This document shows positions 1 through 9,336 of a stretch of 64,000 bases of DNA, one piece after another (the first letter of the stretch is position 1; every line of letters starts with the position of its first letter). This DNA is from Echinicola pacifica DSM 19836. Lineage in GTDB: Bacteria > Bacteroidota > Bacteroidia > Cytophagales > Cyclobacteriaceae. Under the pieces are notes generated by a model, which ran no database searches, was not told the DNA's origin, and saw only the letters and a program-made list of their open reading frames with translations. The stretch is from positions 348,441-412,440 of the forward strand of contig NZ_KB890739.1 in NCBI RefSeq assembly GCF_000373245.1, written 5' to 3'. Both the position numbers and the translations under genes were made by a program.

Positions 1-426
1 CCCCTCTTCGACAGCACTAGCCTCTGCAAGCTGTAGGACAGAAATCAATCCATGAAATATTCCTTCCTCTTTGGCAGCAGAAATAATGATTTGATTAGGT
101 TGGATTTGGAGGCTATACCCCTCTGTCTGATTAGGGTCTAGCTGAAGTAGAATGTCGGATTGAGAATCCTTGCCACGACTGATCGTCATCCCTTTTCGGC
201 GAAGTAGCTCAGTTTGGAAGTAATAAAGTTCGTCCGTCAGCGCTTCATCTGTCGTGAAGATGGTGCTCGCATCAGTCAGAGAAAAAGTGCCATTATTGAG
301 CTCAAAGCTTGCTGGAAAGGGAATAATTTGGGGTTGGATCTGAGCTATAGCCATGGTGCTAGACCAAAAAAATGCTATGACAATCAGTATTTTAAAGGGC
401 TTATGGTTAACAGGGGCTGGATGCAT
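1..426 (-). CDS. Beta-N-acetylhexosaminidase (GH20), N-terminal part, cut by window edge
   Basis: The minus strand stays open from an ATG at 426 to base 1, giving 142 codons with no stop, so the 3' part lies outside the window. The first ~28 residues form a Sec signal peptide (lysine, hydrophobic stretch, then Ala-Ile-Ala-Gln). The exported part starts with 'IIPFPASFELNNGTFSLTD', which is the usual opening of the GH20 accessory domain (GH20b), and continues with its 'GYSLQIQPNQIIISA' and 'GIFHGLISVLQL' strands. The catalytic TIM barrel is not visible. Members release terminal GlcNAc or GalNAc from glycans in the periplasm or at the surface. It lies 117 bp downstream of the GH88 gene on the same strand, behind a terminator, and fits the glycan-degradation cluster. 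Confidence 0.85.
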   Translation of the reverse strand, partial: MHPAPVNHKPFKILIVIAFFWSSTMAIAQIQPQIIPFPASFELNNGTFSLTDASTIFTTDEALTDELYYFQTELLRRKGMTISRGKDSQSDILLQLDPNQTEGYSLQIQPNQIIISAAKEEGIFHGLISVLQLAEASAVEEG

Positions 427-454
427 AATGGATATTAGAATAAGAGGTGAAAAT

Positions 455-485
455 ATAAAAAAGGGCCAGGTAAAACCCAGCCCTT
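455..485 (-). terminator. Rho-independent terminator after the GH88 gene
   Basis: Read on the minus strand, GGGCTGGG and CCTGGCCC pair (two wobbles) around a TTTTA loop and are followed by six T. It ends GH88 transcription just before the GH20 start, so GH20 needs read-through or its own promoter. Confidence 0.7.
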
Positions 486-543
486 AAATCATAAGAATTA
501 GGAGGTGACACTTTCGTAGTCAATCGGCCAGGAAGCTATTCGC

Positions 544-1776
544 TTATTTGCCTAGGTCCCATTCTTTGTATCTTTTTAAGGCTTCTATATAATAGTAGTC
601 CGCATAGGTCAATGGGACGTCCACCTCGGACTTATGAGGAAGAGAGCCCACACTGTGCTTTAGGATAAACCCACCATTGTCGCCTTTAGCGGCAGTGTAT
701 TTGTCAGAAGCGAGGCTGACGATCATTGTCTCAGCATCTGCGAGGTATTTTTTGGCCTTATCGGTATCCTTCACATATTTGGATAGCTCCAATAATGCGG
801 AAGCATTGATGGCCGCGGCTGAGGCATCTCTGTAGGTAGAGTCAGAAGGGCCGTCGTTGAAGTCCCAATAAGGAACCATGTCAGCAGGTAGATTAGAGTG
901 ACCGAGGATGAAGTCGGCGATTTTTACAGCCTGATCGAGGTAAGCCTGATCTTTGGTCTCTCTGTACATTACCGTAAAGCCATAGAGTCCCCAGGATTGA
1001 CCTCTCGCCCAGGCTGACTCATCAGCCATGCCTTGATGTGTTCTCTTCTCGACCACAGAGCCATCTGCAGGGTCATAGTCGATCACGTGAAAGGAGCTAT
1101 TGTCCTCACGGAAGTGATTAGCAATCGTGCTATCCGCATGAGCTAGGTTGATGTCGATATATCGGTCATCGCCTCCCGCTTCAGCTGCCCAGAATAGGAA
1201 CTCTAGGTTCATCATATTGTCAATGATCACTGGATATTTCCACTTGCCATGATCCCAGGACTTGATCAGTCCCACTTCCTCATGAAATCGCGTCGCCAGA
1301 GATTCAGCACCCTTAAGCATGATGTCTTTATATTGCTCATTGCCGGTGATGCGGTAGGCATTGCCGAAGCTGCAATAAAGCATGAATCCCAAATCATGGG
1401 TTCCTTCGTTATTCTTTTCCTTTTCTAAAATCGTAAGTTTCTGCTCCGCCAATTGTAGTAAGGAGGAATCACCAGACATTTCAAAAAGATAAAGGAGCGT
1501 TCCCGGGTAAAAACCCGAGGTCCACCAGCCCGTACCGGAGGTTACTAGTTGCCCGTTTTCGAAAGTTCTAGGAAGCTTGTCCTCAGGAGTATGCTCGCTA
1601 AGAAACTTATATTGAGCTACGGCCTTATCAATTTCTGTTTGAATAAACTCATCGGTGATTTTGTTTTCAGCGACCGTTTGTTCGGTTTGAGTATCATTGG
1701 CGGGCTCGGATTTGCACGCACCAAAAGCTAGAAATATAGGGATTAAAAGTCCGAATTGGTAAAAGCTGTTTTTCAT
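544..1776 (-). CDS. Unsaturated glucuronyl hydrolase, GH88 family lipoprotein
   Basis: 410 aa. A lipoprotein signal peptide ends in the lipobox F-G-A-C (Cys21). The rest is the GH88 alpha/alpha barrel, recognisable from 'GWWTSGFYPGTLLYLFE' (~83-99), 'THDLGFMLYCSFGNAYR' (~126-142), 'IIDNMMNLEFLFWAAE' (~184-199) and 'ESAWARGQSWGLYGF'. By family knowledge the two acidic residues should be Asp128 (HDLGF) and Asp186 (IDNMMN). The enzyme hydrates the 4,5-unsaturated uronic acid that polysaccharide lyases leave at the non-reducing end of oligosaccharides, which then falls off. It is divergent from a heparinase-fold lyase and three sulfatases, which supports a glycosaminoglycan-type substrate. Linkage specificity cannot be read from the sequence. 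Confidence 0.93.
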   Translation of the reverse strand: MKNSFYQFGLLIPIFLAFGACKSEPANDTQTEQTVAENKITDEFIQTEIDKAVAQYKFLSEHTPEDKLPRTFENGQLVTSGTGWWTSGFYPGTLLYLFEMSGDSSLLQLAEQKLTILEKEKNNEGTHDLGFMLYCSFGNAYRITGNEQYKDIMLKGAESLATRFHEEVGLIKSWDHGKWKYPVIIDNMMNLEFLFWAAEAGGDDRYIDINLAHADSTIANHFREDNSSFHVIDYDPADGSVVEKRTHQGMADESAWARGQSWGLYGFTVMYRETKDQAYLDQAVKIADFILGHSNLPADMVPYWDFNDGPSDSTYRDASAAAINASALLELSKYVKDTDKAKKYLADAETMIVSLASDKYTAAKGDNGGFILKHSVGSLPHKSEVDVPLTYADYYYIEALKRYKEWDLGK

Positions 1777-2030
1777 AAGTTAGATAGTTTGATATCAGGA
1801 TAAATTGTTTGGGAGGAATTGAATTTTTGCAAAATGTTTCCTTCATAGGTGGAACAATCGGCTAAACAAGTACCTAAATTTACAATTTATTTTTAAAACT
1901 ATTCTGAATATTTGTTTTGTTTTCAAATCCTCAATACTTATGTTGTGTTGTTATTTTTTGTTATATACTTATATATTAGTGTATAAAACTTTCTTTTTAT
2001 TATTATTTGAAAGCTCGTGGGCTCTGAAGC
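1777..2030. other. Divergent intergenic region
   Basis: 254 bp of very AT-rich DNA between the GH88 gene (minus) and the broken sigma gene (plus). Promoters for both directions are expected here. No full TAnnTTTG box stands out, and no ORF is visible. Confidence 0.5.
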
Positions 2031-2561
2031 ATGGATGTTAAAGTAATTGAGATTGAAGATTGGCAGTCGTTTATGATGGGTGATATTGAGGCCTTAGGAA
2101 GGATTTATTCCCGTCATATTGATGCCTTATACCAATATGGAATGCAGTTTACTTCCAACAAGTCTCAAGTGAAGGATTCCATTCAGGATGTGTTTCATCG
2201 GTTAATTGATGATCGCAAAAAAATAGGTCAAGCCAGGTCCGTGAAGGCTTATTTGATGGCCTGCCTGAGGCGGAAGTTATTGCTAGCACTTGAGGCAGAG
2301 CGAAAATCTGTCGATCTGCCCATAGAGAATCATGAGGCTTTTCAGATCAAAGTAGATGCCAGCGCCTACTTCCTCAATTCCTCCTTGACCCTAGATCAAA
2401 AGAAGATTCTCGAGCATCACTATAATGCCCTTCCTGTCCGGCAGCGGGAAATGATCATTATGAGATTCTTCGAGGATATGCCGTATGAAGAAATTGCTTA
2501 GGGAATTACCCCAGCATTCTATTATCACTTTGGAGGGATAGGATTTAATTGCCATATTTAA
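2031..2561 (+). pseudogene. ECF-type RNA polymerase sigma factor, truncated in region 4
   Basis: The readable part (2031-2501, 156 aa) is a Bacteroidetes ECF sigma factor: region 2 with 'LGRIYSRHIDALYQYGMQF' and 'DSIQDVFHRLI', a linker, and the start of region 4 'LPVRQREMIIMRFFEDMPYEEIA'. A TAG stop follows at 2499-2501. Relatives continue 'EEIA-xxx-GIT...' and then the DNA-reading helix. Here the same frame resumes after the stop with 'GITPAFYYHFGGIGFNCHI' before a TAA at about 2559-2561. The GIT match shows that a normal gene once continued, but the recognition helix is degraded. The product should be unable to read a -35 element. It sits 78 bp upstream of the lyase operon and probably once controlled it. 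No FecR-type anti-sigma gene follows. A sequencing error is possible, but the degraded tail argues for real decay. Confidence 0.65.
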
Positions 2562-2579
2562 TCTCTTATCTAATCAGTA

Positions 2580-4541
2580 ATGAAGATGAAAAAAAACAGT
2601 TTTTTTAAGAAAGTTTTTGCTGTAGTCGCTGCGCTATTGCTCTTAGGCGTATCTAATGCCTATGCTCAGGAGGAGCGAAACCTTTTGGGATTGGCAATGA
2701 GCAAAGACGGCTGGAAGGGTGATATTCTGGAGCCTACCGCTATTTTCCCGGATAAACAGATGATCAAGGCTCAGCTGGGGGACTTATCTCCTCAGATGCG
2801 CGAGGATATTCGCGCGAAGGGAGAGCTGGCCAAAGAATATAACTGGCCAGTCATACCGGTCAGCAGTTATTTGGATTTTGTGCGGACAGGGGATAGGACC
2901 AGGATGCAGGGGTTTAGAAATGAGCGAGTGGGCCACCTGAAGCAGCTGGTCTTGGCTGAGCTGGCAGCTCAGGAAGGGGAGTATATTGATGCGATAATCG
3001 ATGGAACCTGGGCCATATGTGAGCAGTCTACCTGGGCGATGTCCGCCCATCTTACTATTCAGAAGTATGGTTCTGGCGTGCCGGATATCAATGACCCGAT
3101 TATTGACCTTGGCGTGGGAGAAGTGGCGAATTTGCTGTCATGGGTATATTTTTATTTCCGCAGTGAGCTGGAGTCTGTCTCACCACTACTGGCCCTGCGG
3201 ATAGAGCAGGAGATCAGCGAAAGGGTGATAGAACCCTATTTGGCTAGAGAGGACTTCTGGTGGATGGGATTCGAGTCTTCATTTGTCAATAACTGGAATC
3301 CATGGTGCAATTATAATGTGCTCATGTCTGCCATTATGGTGGAAAGAGATAAGGAAAAGCAATTGGCAATACTTGAAAAAACCGCACTTTCAGTAGATAA
3401 ATTTATCAACTATTATAAAACAGATGGGGCCTGTGAGGAAGGACCTGCTTATTGGGATCATGCCGCAGGAAAAATGATTGAATACCTGGACTTATTAAGC
3501 TCCATCACCGCTGGAGAATTGGATATTAGTCAGGAAGAGATTATTCGGAATATGGGGAATTATATCCGGTTTACCCATATTGGCGAGGAATACTATGTGA
3601 ATTTTGCTGATGCTTCCGCGAAAATTTCCGCTCATCCGGGGATTATTTATCGATATGGGGAGTATATCGATGATCCCGCTTTGAAGGGCTTTGCCGCGGC
3701 TATCGTGGAAGATTCTAGCAAGAAATCCTGGATCATCGATGGGAGTCTGGATCGGGCGCTGCATAATGTGGCCCTTGCGGACCAACTGACTTCCTACCCA
3801 CCCTACAGAGAAAAAGAAGCCTTGGTGTACTATCCAGATACCCAGGTGATGGCCGCCCGGACTGAGGGAGGCTTGTTCCTGGCAGCCAAGGGAGGGCATA
3901 ATAATGAAAGCCATAATCATAATGATGTAGGTAGTTTCATCCTATATTATAATACTCAACCGATATTTTTGGATATTGGCGTGGAGACTTACTCTGCCAA
4001 AACCTTCAGCAAAGACCGATATTCTATCTGGACGATGCAGTCTGATTACCATAACCTGCCTCAGGTCAATGGACAGTCCCAGCTAAATGGCGCAGAGTAT
4101 AAGGCCGCAATATCTACCCTTTCGGAAGGAAAGAGGCGCGTAGATTATAGTATTGATATTGCGCCAGCATATCCTGCTGATGCCCATGTGGAGCAGTGGA
4201 TCCGTACTTATAGCCTATTTACCGGACGAGATTATCTGGTTATCCAGGATTCATACGAGCTCGATCAACAGCTCTCGCCAAATCAATTGAATTTTATGTG
4301 TGCCTATGCTCCCGATCTTTCTCAGCCAAATAAGGTGCTGATCCCACTTCCCGATGGTTCGATTGCAGCGTTGATATTGCCAGAGGGGCAATTTGAGGTG
4401 GCCGTGGAGGAAAAAATCCTCACTGATGGGCAATTGCTTAAAGCATGGTCTCAGGAAAAATTATATAAGCTAAGCCTGACAGAACGTAAGCCTGAACTCA
4501 AGGGATCCTGGGAATTAGAACTTAAAATGGTCAAGCCTTAA
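2580..4541 (+). CDS. Heparinase II/III family polysaccharide lyase
   Basis: 653 aa with a Sec signal peptide (lysine-rich start, hydrophobic core, 'NAYAQ' cleavage region). The N-terminal two thirds is the alpha/alpha toroid ('NWNPWCNYNVLMSAI' ~238-252 and 'GACEEGPAYWDHAAGKM' ~282-298). The C-terminal part is the beta-sandwich module, carrying 'GGHNNESHNHNDVGSF' (~438-453) and 'VNGQSQ', the hallmark of heparinase II/III-like lyases. Family enzymes cleave uronic-acid-containing polysaccharides by beta-elimination, using Tyr/His residues, and leave an unsaturated uronate, which is the substrate for the divergent GH88 enzyme. The PL family (12, 15, 21, 33 or other) and the substrate cannot be fixed by eye. 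It is the first gene of a lyase-sulfatase operon. An ATG two codons downstream is an equally possible start. Confidence 0.9.
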   Translation: MKMKKNSFFKKVFAVVAALLLLGVSNAYAQEERNLLGLAMSKDGWKGDILEPTAIFPDKQMIKAQLGDLSPQMREDIRAKGELAKEYNWPVIPVSSYLDFVRTGDRTRMQGFRNERVGHLKQLVLAELAAQEGEYIDAIIDGTWAICEQSTWAMSAHLTIQKYGSGVPDINDPIIDLGVGEVANLLSWVYFYFRSELESVSPLLALRIEQEISERVIEPYLAREDFWWMGFESSFVNNWNPWCNYNVLMSAIMVERDKEKQLAILEKTALSVDKFINYYKTDGACEEGPAYWDHAAGKMIEYLDLLSSITAGELDISQEEIIRNMGNYIRFTHIGEEYYVNFADASAKISAHPGIIYRYGEYIDDPALKGFAAAIVEDSSKKSWIIDGSLDRALHNVALADQLTSYPPYREKEALVYYPDTQVMAARTEGGLFLAAKGGHNNESHNHNDVGSFILYYNTQPIFLDIGVETYSAKTFSKDRYSIWTMQSDYHNLPQVNGQSQLNGAEYKAAISTLSEGKRRVDYSIDIAPAYPADAHVEQWIRTYSLFTGRDYLVIQDSYELDQQLSPNQLNFMCAYAPDLSQPNKVLIPLPDGSIAALILPEGQFEVAVEEKILTDGQLLKAWSQEKLYKLSLTERKPELKGSWELELKMVKP

Positions 4542-4661
4542 GAGGTGGAAAGCAGAATAAAGCTGAGTTTCTTTCAGTATAAATTTCATTTTTTAAGCTA
4601 TTAATTTCTATTTTTATTGAATCCTTTCGTAATGAAAGGTTTTAGCATAAAAAGAAAATAC

Positions 4662-6194
4662 ATGAAAAGAAATTTATTACTACTTAGTTGTATCGCCTTA
4701 TTAAGCGGGGCTTGCAATTCACAAAGTGAAAAAACCGAGGAGGAAACTGCCTCTCCGAATGTACTTTTGATCTATACCGATGACCTAGGATATGGTGATT
4801 TGTCGGCTTATGGGGGTGATATTCCAACTCCAAATATTGACAAACTGGCCGCTGAGGGGATATTATTTACCAATGCCTATGCGACGGCAGCCACTTGTAC
4901 TCCTTCCCGGTACTCCTTATTGACAGGGGAGTATGCCTGGCGCGCCAAGGGTCGTGGGGTGGCACCGGGCGATGCTTCTGCGCTGATCAAGCCAGGAGTG
5001 GAGACTTTGCCAGGACTGATGAAGAAGGCTGGATATCGCACGGCCGTTATCGGCAAGTGGCACCTTGGCCTTGGCGGGGAAGAGGGGCCTGACTGGAATG
5101 GTAAGATAAGTCCTGGGCCTTTGGAGATTGGCTTTGATTATAGTTTTATACTTCCTGCTACCGGGGATCGGGTACCCACCGTCTATGTGGAGGATCATCA
5201 TATTGTCAACCTAGACCCTGCTGATCCCATAGAGGTTAGTTACAGAAATAAAGTGGGCGATCGCCCAACAGGCAAAGATCATCCCGAGCAGTTGACCACC
5301 ATGTGGTCGCATGGGCATAATCACACCATTGTGAATGGGGTAAGCCGCATAGGATATATGTCTGGAGGAGAGGCCGCGCTCTGGCGGGATGAGGATTTTG
5401 CAGATATTTTTGTAGGGAAGGCCACTCAATTTATAAAAGAAAAGGAAGATCAGCCGTTTTTCATGTATTTTGCTACCCATGATATCCACGTGCCTAGGTT
5501 GGCGCATGAGCGATTCCAGGGGATCACCAACGAAGGGCCTCGTGGGGATGTGATCGCGCAGCTGGACTGGACCGTGGGAGCATTGATGGACTTGCTGGAA
5601 AAAGAAGGGATGAGGGAGAATACCATCGTGGTCTTTACCAGTGATAATGGTCCTGTCCTAGATGACGGCTATGAAGACCAGGCACGAGAGCTGCTCGGAG
5701 AGCATAAACCTTGGGGAGAGCTGAGTGGAGGGAAATACAGCGCTTTGGAGGCAGGGACACGCGTGCCATTTATCGTAAGGTGGCCACAGGGAGTGTCGTC
5801 TGGTCAGCGTAGTGCTGCGATGTTTAGCCAGGTGGATTTGCTAGGAAGCTTTGCGAGTTACCTCTCGATTCCTTATGATCAAAGTCAAGCTATCGATACT
5901 CAGGATTCATGGGCAGCCCTTATAGGTGAAGATACTAAAGGTAGAGATTTCGTGGTGCAGGAAGCACTATTTTCTAACCTGGCCCTGCTGAGTCAGGAGG
6001 GGTATAAGTATATTCCTGCTAATAATGGCCCTGCTATGGTGCCTTGGGGACCGATCATCAAGACAGGGTTTTCTAAAGAAGATCAATTATTTGACTTGAA
6101 TGCGGATCCAAAAGAGCAAACTAATATCGCCAATGAGGTACCGGAGAAATTGGCTCAGATGAAGGAGCAGTTAGAAAATATCAAAAATAAATGA
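4662..6194 (+). CDS. Sulfatase (S1 family), lipoprotein, first of three
   Basis: 510 aa. The frame is open from a TTG at 4617, but the ATG at 4662 begins a clean lipoprotein signal with lipobox L-S-G-A-C (Cys18), so this start is preferred. The formylglycine signature C-T-P-S-R lies at Cys79 inside 'ATAATCTPSRYSLLTGEY'. The metal-binding 'YTDDLGYGD' near the N terminus, 'GKWHLG', 'FTSDNGPV' and 'ALEAGTRVPFIVRWP' are further type I sulfatase blocks. The Cys must be converted to formylglycine by a maturase that is not in this window. The enzyme removes sulfate esters from sugars, probably at the cell surface or in the periplasm. The next sulfatase overlaps its stop by 4 bp, so they are co-translated. 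Confidence 0.93.
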   Translation: MKRNLLLLSCIALLSGACNSQSEKTEEETASPNVLLIYTDDLGYGDLSAYGGDIPTPNIDKLAAEGILFTNAYATAATCTPSRYSLLTGEYAWRAKGRGVAPGDASALIKPGVETLPGLMKKAGYRTAVIGKWHLGLGGEEGPDWNGKISPGPLEIGFDYSFILPATGDRVPTVYVEDHHIVNLDPADPIEVSYRNKVGDRPTGKDHPEQLTTMWSHGHNHTIVNGVSRIGYMSGGEAALWRDEDFADIFVGKATQFIKEKEDQPFFMYFATHDIHVPRLAHERFQGITNEGPRGDVIAQLDWTVGALMDLLEKEGMRENTIVVFTSDNGPVLDDGYEDQARELLGEHKPWGELSGGKYSALEAGTRVPFIVRWPQGVSSGQRSAAMFSQVDLLGSFASYLSIPYDQSQAIDTQDSWAALIGEDTKGRDFVVQEALFSNLALLSQEGYKYIPANNGPAMVPWGPIIKTGFSKEDQLFDLNADPKEQTNIANEVPEKLAQMKEQLENIKNK

Positions 6195-7756
6195 TTAGTA
6201 AAATGAGTCTAAGAAGGATACCAATAGTAGCGAGTTTAATATGTTTTGCGATTTTGCTGCATGCATGTGCTACCAAAGAAGTGAAGGAGGAAGCTGCAAA
6301 ACCAAGCCCGCCAAATATAATTTATATTTTGGCTGATGATATGGGGCTGGGAGATATTCAGGCTTATTTTCCCGAAGGGAAGATCAAGACACCCCATCTG
6401 GACCAGCTAGCTGCGAAGGGGATGCGCTTTACGGATGCTCATACCTCCTCAGCCGTATGCACCCCGACCAGGTATGGCATTCTTACGGGAAGATATAACT
6501 GGCGGACAACGCTGAAGGATGGTGTGCTATGGGGAGATTCCAAGGCGCTTATCGATAAAGACCGAACCACCGTGGCCTCCTTATTACAGCGTAATGGCTA
6601 CCATACCGCTTTTATTGGCAAGTGGCATTTAGGATGGGACTGGAGTCATGATGAGGATGGAGAAATCGATTTCTCCAAGCCAGTCACCCATAATCCGAAT
6701 GATGTGGGCTTTGATTATGCCTATGGTCATGTGGCCTCCCTGGATATTCCACCTTATGTATATGTGGAAAATGGTCAGGTGACCGCTTTGCCGGATAAGC
6801 ATACGGAAAGCAAGGATACTTATGGCTGGTGGAGAGACGGCTATACAGGTGCGGATTTCGTTCATGAAGATGTTACCCCAAATTTCTTTAGAAGAGGAAT
6901 TAGCTATATTCAAGAGCAGGCAAAGACAGAGAAACCATTCTTCTTATACCTGCCATTGCCATCACCACATACGCCGATTTTGCCGACCGGAGACTGGCAG
7001 GGTAAGAGTGAGCTGAATCCTTATGGGGATTTTGTGATGATGGTAGACCACTATGTGGGAGAGCTGGTGAAAGCGGTGGCTGAAGCTGGCATTGAGGAAA
7101 ATACCTTGATCGTTTTCGTAACGGATAATGGATGTTCTCCAGCTTCCAAGCCGGAGGAAATGGTGGCCAAGGGCCATTATCCAAGTGGTCCATATCGTGG
7201 CTATAAAGCCGATATCTATGAGGGAGGACACCGTGTTCCCTTTATTGTGAAGTGGCCAGCCATGGTCGCTGCAGGAGCAGTAAGTGATCAGACGATCTGC
7301 ACCACGGATTTTATGGCCACTTGTGCTGCAATTGTAGGGGATAAACTAGCCGCTAGTGAAGGGGAAGATAGTTATAATATCATGCCGCTGCTGCAAGGAG
7401 AGGCCATAGCAGGTGATTTTAGAGAAGCCACTATCCATCATTCTGTCAACGGGAGTTTTGCTATCCGTCAGGGGAAATGGAAGCTGATCATGGCCGCAGG
7501 TTCTGCCGGCTGGAGCTATCCTACGCCTAAGGAAGTGGAGGAAATGAAGGACCTACCCGCAGTACAATTATATGATATGGACGAAGATCCTGCCGAAACC
7601 AGAAACCTCCAAGGGGATCATCCCGAGAAAGTGCAGGAGCTGCGGGATTTGCTAACCAAGTACATCAAAGAAGGCAGAAGTACTCCTGGAGAGGCACAGC
7701 AAAATGACGGCCCTAAGCATTGGAAGCAACTCTGGTGGATGTCGGACGCTGAATAA
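6191..7756 (+). CDS. Sulfatase (S1 family), lipoprotein, second of three
   Basis: 521 aa. It begins in an ATGA overlap with the preceding sulfatase stop. The lipoprotein signal ends in lipobox L-L-H-A-C (Cys26). The formylglycine site is C-T-P-T-R (Cys90, in 'SSAVCTPTRYGILTGRYNW'), with Thr where the textbook motif has Ser; this variant fits the looser C-x-P-x-R rule. Other sulfatase blocks are 'ILADDMGLGDIQ', 'GKWHLGWDW', 'FVTDNGCSPAS' and 'YKADIYEGGHRVPFIVKWP'. It is clearly diverged from its two neighbours, so the three sulfatases probably attack different sulfate positions on one glycan. Specificity is not readable from sequence alone. Confidence 0.93.
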   Translation: MISKMSLRRIPIVASLICFAILLHACATKEVKEEAAKPSPPNIIYILADDMGLGDIQAYFPEGKIKTPHLDQLAAKGMRFTDAHTSSAVCTPTRYGILTGRYNWRTTLKDGVLWGDSKALIDKDRTTVASLLQRNGYHTAFIGKWHLGWDWSHDEDGEIDFSKPVTHNPNDVGFDYAYGHVASLDIPPYVYVENGQVTALPDKHTESKDTYGWWRDGYTGADFVHEDVTPNFFRRGISYIQEQAKTEKPFFLYLPLPSPHTPILPTGDWQGKSELNPYGDFVMMVDHYVGELVKAVAEAGIEENTLIVFVTDNGCSPASKPEEMVAKGHYPSGPYRGYKADIYEGGHRVPFIVKWPAMVAAGAVSDQTICTTDFMATCAAIVGDKLAASEGEDSYNIMPLLQGEAIAGDFREATIHHSVNGSFAIRQGKWKLIMAAGSAGWSYPTPKEVEEMKDLPAVQLYDMDEDPAETRNLQGDHPEKVQELRDLLTKYIKEGRSTPGEAQQNDGPKHWKQLWWMSDAE

Positions 7757-7825
7757 AACTGGAAGATCCCATCTGAGAATATAGAATTCAATACTATATC
7801 ATCTGTAATTATGAATAGCGTTCAC

Positions 7826-9277
7826 ATGAAAAAACTAGGTCTTATTCTACTCATGCTTATGAGTATCCCTGTACTTGGCCAAAACAACAAAAAGCCGAAT
7901 GTGATATTTATAATGGCCGATGATATGGGCTACGGTGATCCGCAGTGCTATAATCCAGCATCCAAAATCCCTACTCCCAATATGAATCGTCTTGCGGAGC
8001 AGGGGATGAGGTTTACCGACGCCCATTCCGCTTCCTCGGTTTGTACACCTTCACGTTACAGTTTTGTGACGGGCAAATACGCCTGGCGGTCGGACCTGAA
8101 GCGAGAAGTCCTGTGGTCCACTTACAATGATCCGCTTATCAATAAAGACGAGGTGACCATAGCCGATATGATGCAATCCCATGGATATGCCACCGCGGTG
8201 GGGGGGAAATGGCATTTGGGAATTAATTTCCTGAAAAATCAAGGGTATGAATATGTTCAGGCCAAGGATTGGCACGAGAAAGGGGTGGAAGGGGTGCGAG
8301 ATGTGAACTTCATGAACCCTAGCTATGGTGGTCCTAATGATCTCGGTTTTGATTATTTCTTTGGATCGGGGGCCGGGCAAAATATGGAGCCTCATGTATT
8401 TATTGAAAACCGATATACCTTCGGGTTGCCAAAAATCTGGCGAGAAAAAGGGCAAGCCACTAAGGAAGGGATTTCAGCCTCGGAGGTGCATGAAGGATGG
8501 ATGATCGAGGGCTGGGATGATACGACCATAGGTCCTACGTTGACAGAGAAGTCTTTGGCCTTTATTGAGGAAAATGCCAATAATGACAAGCCGTTTTTTC
8601 TATACCTTCCCACAGTCGCCCCTCATCGTCCGTGTACTCCTGCGGATTTTGCCAAGGGCAAGAGTGAAGCAGGGGAGCGAGGAGATATGGTGTACGAATT
8701 TGATTGGACGGTCGGCCAAGTAATGGCAAAGCTCGAGGAATTAGGGATTGAGGAAAATACAATATTAATCGTGTCCAGTGATAATGGCGGCACGCCTACG
8801 AGTGATGATGGCAAGGATTACGGCCACCATTCCTGCGGAGATCTCAGGGGATTTAAGGCCTCTCTTTTTGAAGGAGGACATAGAGTGCCGTTTATCGTCA
8901 GATGGCCGGATAGGGTTTCTCCAGGAACGCAAAATGACCAATTGGTCAGCATTATGGACATCTACCCGACCTTGGCTGAGATCCTTCAGGACGAGGAGGA
9001 CGAAATAATGGATGGGATTAGCTTCTTAAGTTTATTGGAAGATGCCAGTGCCAAATCGCGGCGAGAGGAGATGGTTCATCATACCTATTCAGGAGATTAT
9101 GCCTTTAGGTCTCAGTCGTGGAAATTTATCCCTAAGCGTTCGCCAGAGGATGGCTCATGGACCTATATGCTTTTTGATCTGGAAAATGATCCCTATGAAA
9201 AGAAGGACCTGGCTCTAGACCGTCCTGAAATCACCACTGCGCTTAAAGAGAAATTGCAGCAGGTGATCAATCAATGA
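7826..9277 (+). CDS. Sulfatase (S1 family), secreted, third of three
   Basis: 483 aa from the ATG at 7826; an ATG at 7811 would add five residues. It has a Sec signal peptide without a lipobox Cys ('LMSIPVLGQ'), unlike the two lipoprotein sulfatases before it. Formylglycine signature C-T-P-S-R at Cys73 ('SASSVCTPSRYSFVTGKY'), with 'IMADDMGYGDPQ', 'GGKWHLGINF', 'VSSDNGGTPTS' and 'FKASLFEGGHRVPFIVRWP'. It follows the second sulfatase by 69 bp and is closed by a strong terminator, so it is the last gene of the lyase-sulfatase operon. The middle and C-terminal blocks resemble those of the second sulfatase more than the first. Confidence 0.92.
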   Translation: MKKLGLILLMLMSIPVLGQNNKKPNVIFIMADDMGYGDPQCYNPASKIPTPNMNRLAEQGMRFTDAHSASSVCTPSRYSFVTGKYAWRSDLKREVLWSTYNDPLINKDEVTIADMMQSHGYATAVGGKWHLGINFLKNQGYEYVQAKDWHEKGVEGVRDVNFMNPSYGGPNDLGFDYFFGSGAGQNMEPHVFIENRYTFGLPKIWREKGQATKEGISASEVHEGWMIEGWDDTTIGPTLTEKSLAFIEENANNDKPFFLYLPTVAPHRPCTPADFAKGKSEAGERGDMVYEFDWTVGQVMAKLEELGIEENTILIVSSDNGGTPTSDDGKDYGHHSCGDLRGFKASLFEGGHRVPFIVRWPDRVSPGTQNDQLVSIMDIYPTLAEILQDEEDEIMDGISFLSLLEDASAKSRREEMVHHTYSGDYAFRSQSWKFIPKRSPEDGSWTYMLFDLENDPYEKKDLALDRPEITTALKEKLQQVINQ

Positions 9278-9336
9278 TCTGTTAATTATCCTGATTTTTG
9301 CCCTATGGGGCAAAGTCGGGTGATTGTAAAATCAAA

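Noticed and set aside
3495-3920. 141-codon minus-strand frame inside the lyase gene
   Set aside because: Pure shadow of a well-supported gene; its sequence is low-complexity Ile/Met/His and matches nothing.
4617-4661. Extended TTG start for the first sulfatase
   Set aside because: Adds 15 residues before a clean lipoprotein signal; the ATG at 4662 fits better. The same reasoning was applied to starts at 15907, 26199, 30585 and 44743.
8051-8455. 134-codon minus-strand frame inside the third sulfatase
   Set aside because: Antisense shadow of conserved sulfatase blocks.
4662-9277. Recent tandem duplication of the sulfatases
   Set aside because: The three proteins share only family motifs and differ in length, signal type and most of their sequence, so they are old paralogs or independent acquisitions.
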